A stretch of 64,000 bases of DNA. It comes from Panulirus ornatus (taxonomy: Eukaryota > Arthropoda > Malacostraca > Decapoda > Palinuridae). Shown here piece by piece: positions 1 to 10,300 of the stretch (positions within the stretch are counted from its first letter, which is position 1; every line of letters begins with the position of its first letter). The DNA lies in the NCBI RefSeq assembly GCF_036320965.1, contig NC_092230.1, positions 43,552,235-43,616,234 of the forward strand, read 5' to 3'. Made by a program: the position numbers and the translations under genes. The notes under the pieces were generated by a model. It did not search any database. It saw only the letters and a program-made list of their open reading frames with translations, and was not told where the DNA came from.

Positions 1-262
1 ACAGAGCATCTCTATCAACTCTATCATATGCCTTCTCCAGATCCATAAATGCTACATACAAATCCATTTGCTTTTCTAAGTATTTCTCACATACATTCTT
101 CAAAGCAAACACCTGATCCACACATCCTCTACCACTTCTGAAACCACACTGCTCTTCCCCAATCTGATGCTCTGTACATGCCTTCACCCTCTCAATCAAT
201 ACCCTCCCATATAATTTGCCAGGAATACTCAACAAACTTATACCTCTGTAATTTGAGCACTC
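1..262 (-). mobile_element. LINE-A fragment, RT region (3' segment of a twin-primed insertion)
   Basis: This segment is nearly identical to 19977-20237 in the same orientation, part of the RT-coding region of the better copy at 18.7-20.9 kb. Read on the minus strand it covers the stretch from the SNYRGISL region to the [10 protein letters not shown] region and then runs off the left edge of the window. It abuts an inverted piece of the same element at about 262. Confidence 0.9.
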
Positions 263-565
263 ACCCAATGTTGAATGTGTTTGATGATAGAGTGGCAGAT
301 ATAGGGTGTTTTGGTCGAGGTGGTGTGCAAAGTGCGAGGGTTAGGGAAAATGAGTTGGTAAACAGAGAAGAGGTAGTAAAAGCTTTGCGGAAGATGAAAG
401 CCGGCAAGGCAGCAGGTTTGGATGGTATTGCAGTGGAATTTATTAAAAAAGGGGGTGACTGTATTGTTGACTGGTTGGTAAGGTTATTTAATGTATGTAT
501 GACTCATGGTGAGGTGCCTGAGGATTGGCGGAATGCGTGCATAGTGCCATTGTACAAAGGCAAAG

Positions 566-568
<3 letters not shown>
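263..568 (+). mobile_element. LINE-A fragment, RT N-terminal part, inverted relative to its neighbour
   Basis: The plus strand encodes the stretch beginning NVFDDRVADIG, through KALRKMKAGKAAGLDG, to VPLYKGKGD. It matches the minus-strand frame at 18.9-20.7 kb. In the intact order this piece lies directly upstream of the piece at 1-262; only about 6 nt of element sequence are missing between them. The opposite orientation is the classic mark of twin priming. It ends in a (TA)n tract. Confidence 0.9.

Positions 569-642
<74 letters not shown>
569..642. repeat. (TA)n microsatellite
   Basis: Pure AT dinucleotide tract between the LINE-A fragment and a SINE copy. Confidence 0.97.
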
Positions 643-646
<4 letters not shown>

Positions 647-882
647 GGGGATAGGGGAGAAAGAACTGCCCACGTATTCCCTGCGTGTCGTAGAAGGCGA
701 CTAAAAGGGAAGGGAGCGGGGAGCTGGAAATCCTCTCCTCTCTCTTTCTTTTTTTTTTTTTAGTTCTCCAAAAGAAGGAACAGAGAAGGGGGCCAGGTGA
801 GGATATTCCCTCAAAGGCCCAGTCCTCTGTTCTTAACGCTACCTCGCTATCGCGGGAAGTAGCGAAAAGTATGAAAGAAAAA

Positions 883-884
<2 letters not shown>
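643..884 (+). mobile_element. SINE-like retroposon (family S), full-length copy
   Basis: It starts CCCTGGGGATAGGGGAGAAA, then has a middle with GTGTCGTAGAAGGCGACTAA, a C/T-rich run and a GAAGGAACAGAGAAG block. It ends with the tail core GCTACCTCGCTATCGCGGGA and GAAAGAAAAAGAA. Copies of the same body occur at 967, 10217, 12426, 21421 (-), 24012 (truncated) and 52347. No Pol III A/B box was obvious. The tail core is shared with the LINE-A 3' end. (TA)n lies on both sides. Confidence 0.88.

Positions 885-956
<72 letters not shown>
885..956. repeat. (TA)n microsatellite at SINE 3' end
   Basis: AT dinucleotide tract directly after the SINE tail. Confidence 0.97.
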
Positions 957-960
<4 letters not shown>

Positions 961-966
961 ACTTTT

Positions 967-1203
967 CCCTGGGGATAGGGGAGAAAGAATACTTCCCACG
1001 TATTCCCTGCGTGTCGTAGAAGGTGACTAAAAGGGAAGGGAGCGGGGGACTGGAAATCCTCCCCTCTCTTTTTTTTTTTTTTCCAAAGGAAGGAACAGAG
1101 AAGGGGGCTGGATGAGGATGTTTCCTCAGAGGCCCAGTCCTCTGTTCTTAACGCTACCTCGCTGACGCGGGAATTGGCGAATAGTATGAAAAGAAAAAAA
1201 AAA

Positions 1204-1205
<2 letters not shown>
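967..1205 (+). mobile_element. SINE-like retroposon (family S), full-length copy
   Basis: Same body as 643-884 with minor differences (AAGGTGACTAA, GCTGACGCGGGAATTGGCG). It ends in an A-rich tail that becomes (TA)n. The two copies are head-to-tail with a TA tract between them. Confidence 0.88.

Positions 1206-1270
<65 letters not shown>
1206..1270. repeat. (TA)n microsatellite at SINE 3' end
   Basis: AT dinucleotide tract directly after the second SINE. Confidence 0.97.
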
Positions 1271-1271
<1 letters not shown>

Positions 1272-1730
1272 ACGGCGATCAAGTTAATAAGAATAAAATG
1301 TAAATGAAAGTTAACCTGTCTTGGGGGTTACCAGTTAGTACAAACCCCGGATAATAACGAGGCGTCCTTGAATACCAATATTTATTCCAGCACATTTTCT
1401 ATGACAGTTGGACAATAGCACCTTGATCAACAGCCCCTTAGACAATGTGCGTCACTTAATTTCACTCTACAATCACCCTGAGTCAGGCACCAGTGGAAGG
1501 CAGCCTTTCTACCACATGTGTCCTCGTTTCCCTGCTCACTTGGCCTTTCAATGTCCGCGTGAGGCGTGTTTGTACCAGCATCTCTCGAACCAGCTTCTCC
1601 CAAGCTACCCCGAGCATCTCCAACATGAGAATACTGAGGTCTGTCCCTCTCCTATTGTCCTACCCCAGGATTCTTTACACGTCATTTACTTTACATTTGC
1701 ATTTCCACACACACACACACGTATATGTTG
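1271..1730. other. Unique sequence, no gene recognised
   Basis: Complex sequence with a short CA run near 1710-1722. The short open frames here lack splice context or similarity that I recognise. Confidence 0.5.
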
Positions 1731-1731
1731 A

Positions 1732-1804
<73 letters not shown>
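1731..1804. repeat. (TA)n microsatellite
   Basis: AT dinucleotide tract immediately 5' of a LINE-A 3' tail. Confidence 0.97.
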
Positions 1805-1806
<2 letters not shown>

Positions 1807-1917
1807 CGTGTGTGACGTGTATGTATATACATGTGTATATGGGTGTGTTGGGCCATTCTTTCGTCTGTTTCCTTGCGCTACCTCGCTAACGTGGGAGACA
1901 GCGACAAAGCAAAATAA

Positions 1918-1921
<4 letters not shown>
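1805..1921 (+). mobile_element. LINE-A 3'-end fragment (5'-truncated)
   Basis: It contains TTGGGCCATTCTTTCGTCTG followed by GCGCTACCTCGCTAACGTGG and GAGACAGCGACAAAGC. This is the untranslated tail found downstream of the LINE-A frame at 18723-18926 on the minus strand. It is followed by AAATAAATAAA and (TA)n. Confidence 0.85.

Positions 1922-1987
<66 letters not shown>
1922..1987. repeat. (TA)n microsatellite at LINE tail
   Basis: AT dinucleotide tract directly after the LINE-A tail. Confidence 0.97.
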
Positions 1988-1990
<3 letters not shown>

Positions 1991-3844
1991 TTTACTTGGC
2001 AAGATTATCTGTAAAAGTGGAATACTGTAAACCGATGGAATTTTAAGCAAATTGAAATCATCAGCAACGATACGACTTTACCCAATAACCTCAAAGACTA
2101 ACTGTGAAGTGGTTTTAACTTTTTAATCTTTTATATGTCTTTTCTAAATCACCTTTTGACTATATACTGCTGAAGAGAACTTTTCCTGAGACTAAACTAA
2201 GTTTACCATGAATACATACGACGTTTTCTGTCAGAAAATGTAAACAAAGAAACAGTATTACCACATGAGGATATAACTTTCATCCTCTGATGATTCATGT
2301 ATATATATAGCATAACTTGTGTCCGGTGCGTGGTAGCCGGTACTGTAATTAGATAGTGATATACTTAAGGAAGAAGTTTTAAAATATGTTGACATCATCT
2401 CTAAAATTCAATTCTGTATCACATTAGTTCTTAAATTCTCTCTAACCTCATAATTTGGGCGAGATGTCGGAAACCATCAATACAGTCGAGGAACTGATGT
2501 ATTTTAACATCACTGTGATATATAGAAATTTAATGGGTTATTAATCTCATGAGGATAGAGGCAATGGTTAAATTGAGGTCAATAAGGATGGGTGGGTGTT
2601 AAGGGTGGGCGGCGGTCTGGGTGTGGCCATAGTGGGCGTCACGTCACGTCCATGTTGCGACGCACGTTCACCAACATGTAGGTACGACTCTGTATTGTCC
2701 ATTGTGACAGGTGTTCATTCTTGAAGATATGACACTTGTTGTGTGGCATATATTGTGTGTGTGGGGGTAGAGGAACATGGTGTGGGGTAATTAGGGACGT
2801 GACAGGTGCCACTTCTTCCTTGTCATAGGAGAAGACATTGTTAGATCACTGATGGTCCCTAATGGGGCACCACCACTAGTGCTGTTGTATTTCAGAAACT
2901 TAATTACGTCTGTTCGTACATGTCTACACTTGTTAGGTGTCAGTGAAACGTGGATAAACGACTTGTTAATGAACATATTACGTGTAAGAAGGCGTGTCAC
3001 GGATGGAAAATCCATAAGGACTCGCATCATCATAAACTGCTTGTTACATAAGGTTCAAGTGGACATTTCCTTGAGAGTGGCTTGAAAATGTGTTATCTGA
3101 TGTTTCCACCTTAGTTTTATCTTGGAACTAGTAACATCTATCCAAATAAATAAGAAATTTATCAGTTTCCATCCTTACAGGCAACACCGTAGCAAATTAT
3201 TTGACTTAATGGGAGTAGTTTATATGTGAACAAAATGGAAATATTCGAGCATTACGAAAGGTAAAGTCTTCTTAGGTGTTCTTTATGGTATTACATCAGT
3301 ATTGGGTGGTTACCATAACTCTCATGAGATACAGTCATGTATCTCGGCCGGGAACTATTGTATGGGGCTCTCCAGCTCGCTGGACTGTATACTTCACAAA
3401 GGAGCAGGGTAATGTGGTCTCCTTTTTATGGCAGGAAGATTTTCAGCAAAGTGGTGAATTCCTCACACTTTTGCTCGTCTAAGACCATTTCCTGCTCTTG
3501 GTGTCACCACTTGCAAAGTTCAGGAACACCTAAGTTGTATATTGAGCTGTTCTGAGTTTTAGGTATCTAATGTCAATGGAACCATATGTAATTGTGAATT
3601 ATATAAAGCTGTAATTTGGGGAAATAATGAATCTATGGATTGTTAGGGAAGGTAGGTGAGGTCCTCATAGGTTCTATATTTTTTTTCTAATTTCTACCTA
3701 CTGTTTACACGGTAAGATTGTAGTATACAGCTTTGACATTTTCTGAACATCTTGCACTTGACTTCTTTACGAATTTGTTCAGATATAAGAGGAATAATTC
3801 TCTTGATCTTCCAAACTGACATATAAGTTTATGTTTAGCATGCA
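1988..3844. other. Unique sequence upstream of the FAM151-like gene
   Basis: Mostly non-repetitive and AT-rich, with a CpG-richer patch at 2580-2700. Any 5' untranslated exon of the gene at 4199 would be expected here, but I could not define one. Open frames at 2791-3085 and 3276-3555 have no recognisable protein features. Confidence 0.5.
2580..2690 (+). promoter_or_regulatory. Candidate promoter region of the FAM151-like gene
   Basis: The patch is richer in G/C and CpG than its surroundings. It holds a GC-box-like GGGTGGGCGGCGG and overlapping CRE/bZIP-like CGTCACGTCACGTCC. It lies 1.5 kb upstream of the coding start. No TATA box, initiator or transcript evidence is available, so this is inference from composition and position. 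Confidence 0.3.
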
Positions 3845-4085
3845 TTTAATTCAACGCTGTTGTACACATTTTCCAGGTCCCTAAAAACTTCAAACAGCTT
3901 CTTACCCATTCCTATATACTTTTCTATGATCATTCCCACTGCAAAAATCTGATCCAAACATCCATTACCTTTCCTATAACCCCCTTGCTTCTCACTTATT
4001 CAGCATTCAATCACTTCTGTTAGTCAATTGATTAACATTATCACACACTTTTCCTGGTATATTTAACAGACTTTTTCTTTTACAG
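3845..4085 (-). mobile_element. Diverged LINE (LINE-A relative) RT fragment
   Basis: The order of segments (CCAGGTCCCTAAAA, then ATCTGATCCAAACATCC, then TTTCCTGGTATATTTAACAG) parallels the LINE-A minus-strand region at 20000-20210 with many substitutions. It is an old copy. Confidence 0.65.
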
Positions 4086-4198
4086 TTGTTGCATTCGTAC
4101 CATTTTCAGTGTAAATTGTGGTATGTTTCTTTAAGATGTGTTGTTGACATAATGTTTACAGTTTTACAGTTGCAAGTTTGATTGTGGCTACTGCAAGT

Positions 4199-4313
4199 AT
4201 GAAGGGAGAAATTGTAGATGTCGTGGACTTCTTCCCCGAAGTTGGTGATGACTTAAGTAAGGTCAAATCGGGTCATGCTGTCAACAGAAAGGAGCTCTTG
4301 GAGAAAATGATAG
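4199..4313 (+). CDS. FAM151-like gene, coding exon 1
   Basis: Encodes residues 1-38 plus one base (phase 1 donor, ATAG|GTATGG). It contains the HAVNRKELL block. The exon may start at 4170 if the TTTTACAG before it is a used acceptor; the added codons would be open and hydrophobic. Confidence 0.82.
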
Positions 4314-7300
4314 GTATGGTATAACAGACAAGTAGGCAGAACATTTGTATATATGATTATATTTACATAAAGGCTAGAGTGGACAGTGTTGCTTTCTTGT
4401 ATGTCTTGATACTGATTTTTTTTCTACATTATGTGTTGATGCAGTAATTGTCATTATCCTCTTATTCCTTTATGAAAAAAATACTCGTAAGGATATGTAA
4501 GTAATAACTCTATTGGTAACATTCACACAGGCACATTGTTAGCAGAAATTGGCAAATGTGGTATCGTTGACATAAACTGTGCTCTTCTCTCTTTGTGATA
4601 TCTGTAAAGCGCCTGAACATGCAGGAGAATGAGAAGCATGCACAAGATAGAGTGAATTGGTGGGATATGGTATACATGGGTGATGTGCAGTGAGTGAACT
4701 GAAGCAGGGAATAAAGATGCCTTGGGAATCCATGAATAGGCCTGTGGTCCATTACACATGATAGGAATGGACGTGAACAAATGAGGCCATTTCTTTGTCT
4801 CTTCATGGTGCTTCCTCATTAGCAAAAAATAGAACGAGTTGGTCCCTAGACTGATACATTCCTGCAGTTTACCAATTTTTGTTTTAGTGATCTGAGGCAT
4901 GTTAAGTCAACCAATAATTTAGCCACCAGAGGATGCAACCATATATTACATGTGACTTAACTTTCCTGTTTATCTTTGATCCAGGTTTTTATTGAGTGCA
5001 CTGAAATTGTAAATGAATGACATCATTCATTTTATTTTCATCATATATTTTGATTATTTTTTAAGATGTTTCTGGTTGTTTTGCAGACATTGCTGTGAAG
5101 TATTAATTGAGCAGTGTTTCTCGTATTGAGTTACAGTCTTTCCTTGAATCATGTTTCCATAAGTTTGCCAGCTATAGACATTAAGCTAATTGAGCATTGA
5201 TTACTGGGTAGGGATTCATTACCATTTTGAATATTGGCATTTCATGTGCAAACCCATAGAATTTTCCCGGTAGCAACATGCTGTATGGGAAGAAGGGCTT
5301 TACCCTCTTATTTTTCACTTTTTTCATTGTTTGTGGATTAAACCTATCGGGAGTTCCCATTTTATTTGATTCCATTCCATTTACTGCTAGATATTGTTTG
5401 TGTGTCACTAAATTTGAAAATAATCTCCTGATAGTAAAAGGACCAGATCTAGAACTCAAAATGTCTCATCAGTGGTGAAAAAAGAATGAATAAATATCTT
5501 TGCTGTGGCTTCATTAGCTTGAACTAAGTTTACACTTTCAGTCAGTAATGGGACAGTTGACAGCATGACTTCTGCTTAGTAGGTTTGCCATTTCCGTCAG
5601 TGTATGCTTTATATTAACAGTGGCTTTCACGTACTTTTTTTAACACATATATATAGTACAGAGGAGACTCACCTAATTGATATTTAGTTAACTGCCAGAC
5701 AGCTTAACCATCCATTATTAACTCAGAATATGTACCTTGGTTTTGATATGCTCATACCCATACAAGAGAGCTTGTTAGGGTTACTGCTGGACACTCACTC
5801 TGCCCTCACTTATATAGTACCCCATGTTGTTGATATGTGTCATTGTTGCTCCACAGTACTGTTTAAGAGATAATACACAGATGTACTCATAAGAACTTTG
5901 CTTAGCAACTCTCAGGCAGCTTGCGCCACCACATCTCTGACAGCCCACAACCATCAGTTTCAAGTGGTGTAACCTTATTTCTAGATCTAACAAGAAATAA
6001 ATCATGTTAAAGAGGCCTAGAAAAAATTGACTCTAGACACATTTCATATGATTAATGTTTGCTTGATAAGATGTAACAGCCAATGACAGCACATGTTCAA
6101 ATAATACACAGCATTCTTTGGAAGCAAGCAGTCCAAGATTAATTGTTATTGCAGGTAGTTATAATATGAAGTACTTTTGCACAAGAATTGTGATACTGTA
6201 CAGTAATGCCTAGTTTAAATGCTTTAGCCAAAAGGAAAAGTATGGTGGTGATTTTTTGCAGCTAATGTAGTGAATGGGAAGAGGTTTATTGAGTGCCCAA
6301 CAGCTTATGGACTGAGGATGAGGATAAGATTTATAACATCAGTCAGGTCTGACCCAGTAACTCTACATTGTGCTTCTTAATCATGCTCTGAGGTTATGCA
6401 AAGTCTTCTTTAGAACTAAATGTAAAATTACTTACTGATTTTTTTAATCAGGCTTCCTCCTCTGTCGTCTAGAATAATCCAGATCTCAAGAGGACTACTT
6501 GAATGTAAGGGCCAGTGAGGAGTCTGGCTTAATAATTTGCTTTTCACTGGCACATATTAAGTATATTTAAGTGTTATGGGCATAGGATTAGTGGTCTGCC
6601 TTGTTTCCTATAGATTCAGACGTCATGATGCTGGAAGCAGATGTGTCACCTGGTCGCCTTTTTGATCAAGATTCTGAAGATCCGCTGATCCCCATCATGG
6701 CACACCCTCCAGACACAGAGTCCGACATCTCCCTGGAGATGTGGATTGACGAAGTGATCAAGGCAAATGAGGTAGGTTTCATAGTATTGTTCATCGAAGT
6801 TTGGCTCATTAGGTAGTTGTCAAGAAATAGAGTGAATTGGAACAATGTGGTATACCAGGGTTGACGTGTCGTCAGTGGACTGAACCAGGGCATGTGAAGC
6901 GTCTGGGGTAAACCATGGAAAGGTCTGTAGGGCCTAGATGTAGATAGGGAGTTGTGGTTTCAATGCATTACACATGACAGCTAGAGACTGGGTGTGACCA
7001 AATGTGGCATTTTTGTCTGTTGTCCTGGTGCTTCCTGGCTGAAGCAAGGGGTAGCGATGCTGTTTCCTGTAGAGCGGGGTAGCGACAGGAATGGATGAAA
7101 GCAAGCATGAATATGTAAGTCTAGTCCCTATTTCATTGACCAGACCCATAGGGGAGGATAAACATCTAAGTGGACTATCAACCAACCTCTGCAACCAGGA
7201 TTTGAACAAATGTCGGTTTGACTTGTTGACTGGTTATTTAGGATTTTTCATTGAGTTTGTCTAAAAGTGAGGTTCCTAAGGATTGGCAAAATGCCTTTAT

Positions 7301-10300
7301 AGTTCCATTATGTATTGGCAAAGGGGGACAAATTGATCGTTTGATTTACAGAGTTAGAAGTTTGTTTAATGTACCAAGTAAGTTGTATGGGAGAGAGGTG
7401 ACTGAAAGGGTAATGCAATGTGCAGAGCATCAGATTGGGGAGGAACAGTAGTACTTAACAAGGGTGAAAGGTATGTGGATCAGGTATTTCCAATGAAGAA
7501 ACTGTGTGAGAAATACTTACAGAAACAGAAAGATCTGTATGTGGCATTTATGGATCTGGAGAAAGCATATAACAGGGATAATAGAGATGCTTTGTGTAGG
7601 GTTACTAATATGTGTTGGAGGAGGATCCTTTAGCAATGAGGTGTTTTTCCCAATAGAGTAAGGTAAGGCATGTTTGTAGGTGGGAGGAAAGGATGGAGTA
7701 TGGTTCCATGCGATGGTGGGTCTACAGCAGGGTTATGTGATATGATCATGGTATTATGATTTTGGTATGAATGGTTTGGTGAGGTAGGTAAAAGTAGAGG
7801 GGTTTAGAGAGACGATCAAGTTTGCAGTCTGTCAAGGGTAGTAGAGGGGCTTAGGAAGAGTCTGTTCCTGTTTGCTAGTGATGTGATGCAAGTAGCAGAT
7901 TCAAGGGTGAAACTGCAGAGGGTGGTTTCTGAGTTTTGGAGAGTGTAAGAAAGGAAACAGTTGTGAGGAAATGTGAAGAAAAGCAAGGTTTTAGGTTTAG
8001 CAGTGGAGAGAGAGAGATTAGTGCAAGTTGGACATGACAGCAAATAGAACAGTAGGAGCTGAAGTGAGCTGTAGAATAGGTTAGGGAGTGAATGAATGTC
8101 CTAGGTTCATTGAAGAATTTGTGGAAAGATGGACATGTTTGATGGTGTTGTACTTTCGACATGGTTTTATGGATGCAAGGTGTGGGCCCTGGATGACAAA
8201 GTATGACAGAGGATGAATGTAGTGGAAATGAAATGTTTGAGAACAGTATTTGAAGTGAGGAGGGTTTATTAAATATGAAATGACAGAGTAAGAGAGAGAT
8301 GTTGTTTTAAGAGCAGTATTATAAGAGAGCTCAAGAGGGTGTGTTGAAATTGTTTAGATGTATGGAGTTGACTAAGAGATATATATGTTAGAGGTAGAGG
8401 GAACAAGGAAAAGGGGGAAATGACAGAAAGTGGAAGGATGGAATAGAGTGGAAGAGGCTTTGTGCTTTGAAGGTTTGGGGCTTGAACATGCAGGAGAGTG
8501 TGAGGCATGCAAGGAATATAGTAAATTGGATTGATTTAGTATATAGGGAAGGCATGTTGTCAGTAGGCTAAACCAAGACGGGTAAAGCATTCAGGGGAAA
8601 CCATCATAAGGTGTGTTGGGCCTAGTTGTGGATTGGGGATTCTGGTTTCAGTGCATTATACATGACAGAGAGGATATGAGTAAATGAGGCAATTTCTTCA
8701 TCTTTAATGTTGGAAAGAGAAAGATTTGACTGGACTTTGGCAGCAAGTGGTTACACCACGAGCAAGGAGTAACCTTTGATGAGGTTGTATCATTGAGGAT
8801 GTTCATGCTTTAAAGGAGACCATCCAACTTTTCCATGTTCCTGTGTGGAATGCATGCTCAAAGATGCATAAGCCCTATAGAATGGGTCGTGTAGTTGTAA
8901 TGATAACAATGATAAATGTATATATTTTTGTTTACCTGTGTCATATATCAGAATATATATAATATTGTTTTGTCACAATTTCGAGAGGTATAATGAGGCA
9001 TACTTTTGTTAAGAACCTTGGATGTATTTGCTTTCCAGGGCTGTACTCACTATACGTAAAGGAGAAATTGAAATATTGATTATTGTTAATACCAGATAAT
9101 TGTGTCCACAGGAAGGAAAGAAGAAGGGAGCAAAGTTGGACTTTAAGGACCTGAGTATAGTTCAAGAAAGCCTCGAGCTGCTTAAGAGCCGTATGGACAG
9201 TGTGAGTATGCTACTACTCATTTTTTCCCCCCAAAAAGAATCTTGTAACTTAATAGATTGATTGGCCTTTGTTGCCCGTGGATGCAGTACTGTGGAATAG
9301 ACAAAGGGTTAGTGCGTTTCTCACCATTGATGTTTTGTTCTGTGGCTACAGTTGTATGGCAGACCATATGGTGGTGTACCACTCAGGCCCAAAACCCATA
9401 TTGTTCTTCAGCAATTGCACTTTTCTGTTCCTATCTTTTGTATTGTTATTACATCTCCCTGGTCTTTGTTTTCTTTTATGCGTGTGTATGTGTAATTACC
9501 TATTTGAATTGTATGAGAAGGGAGTCTTCATCTCATGGGTCCCCATCTCTTAAACCATATCTTCAGTCATACAACTTTTTGAATTTCTTTATGCCATCAG
9601 TATGACCTACTACCTCAATCAGCGTATTCCAGGTTTCCACTACTGTTATACTATAAGAATACTTCTTTACATCATTTCTAACAAGTTTCTCTTTTAATTT
9701 CATATCATAGCCCCTGTGGTTATTCTATCCCTGTATCTTTTAAAGAACTGTTTTCTGTCTGCATCATCAAGGTAATATGAAACTTGAAAAAGGTTGTAAT
9801 TAGGTCACCTTTCACTTGTCTCTCTTCCATGGTAGGCAGATTTAAGGCCTCTTGCCTTTCTTTATTAATCATCTCATGATTCTGGTACCATCTTTGTTGC
9901 TATGCTCTTGACCTTCTCTGTGAGTCTGTTTTGCTCCTTTTTTTATGATTAATGTGATTCTTCAATGCATTTTTTCATAATAGCAAAGTTGTAAAGGTTT
10001 CTTAAATTAGTTATTGCACTAGTCGGATGTGGCAGTCAGTATCAGGCAGGCTTTGCGACACCAGTCCACCTTGATCTTAAGCTCTTTTATGATTAGTTAA
10101 CCAGTAACTATCATGACCTCCTAGTTCTATAATATCTTTAATACTTCCACTGTGTATTTTCAGCCAAATGGTAGCCAAATTTCAACAAACCGTTGTTTGT
10201 TTATTTATTGTATTGCAGGGGACAGGGGAGAAAGAATAGCACCTATGTATTCTCTGTGTTGTATAAAATGACCATAAGGAGATGCAGTGGGTGGCTGAAA

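Noticed and set aside
2791..3085. Opposite-strand frames as a first exon of the FAM151-like gene
   Set aside because: No phase-compatible donor joining to exon 1 and no family similarity.
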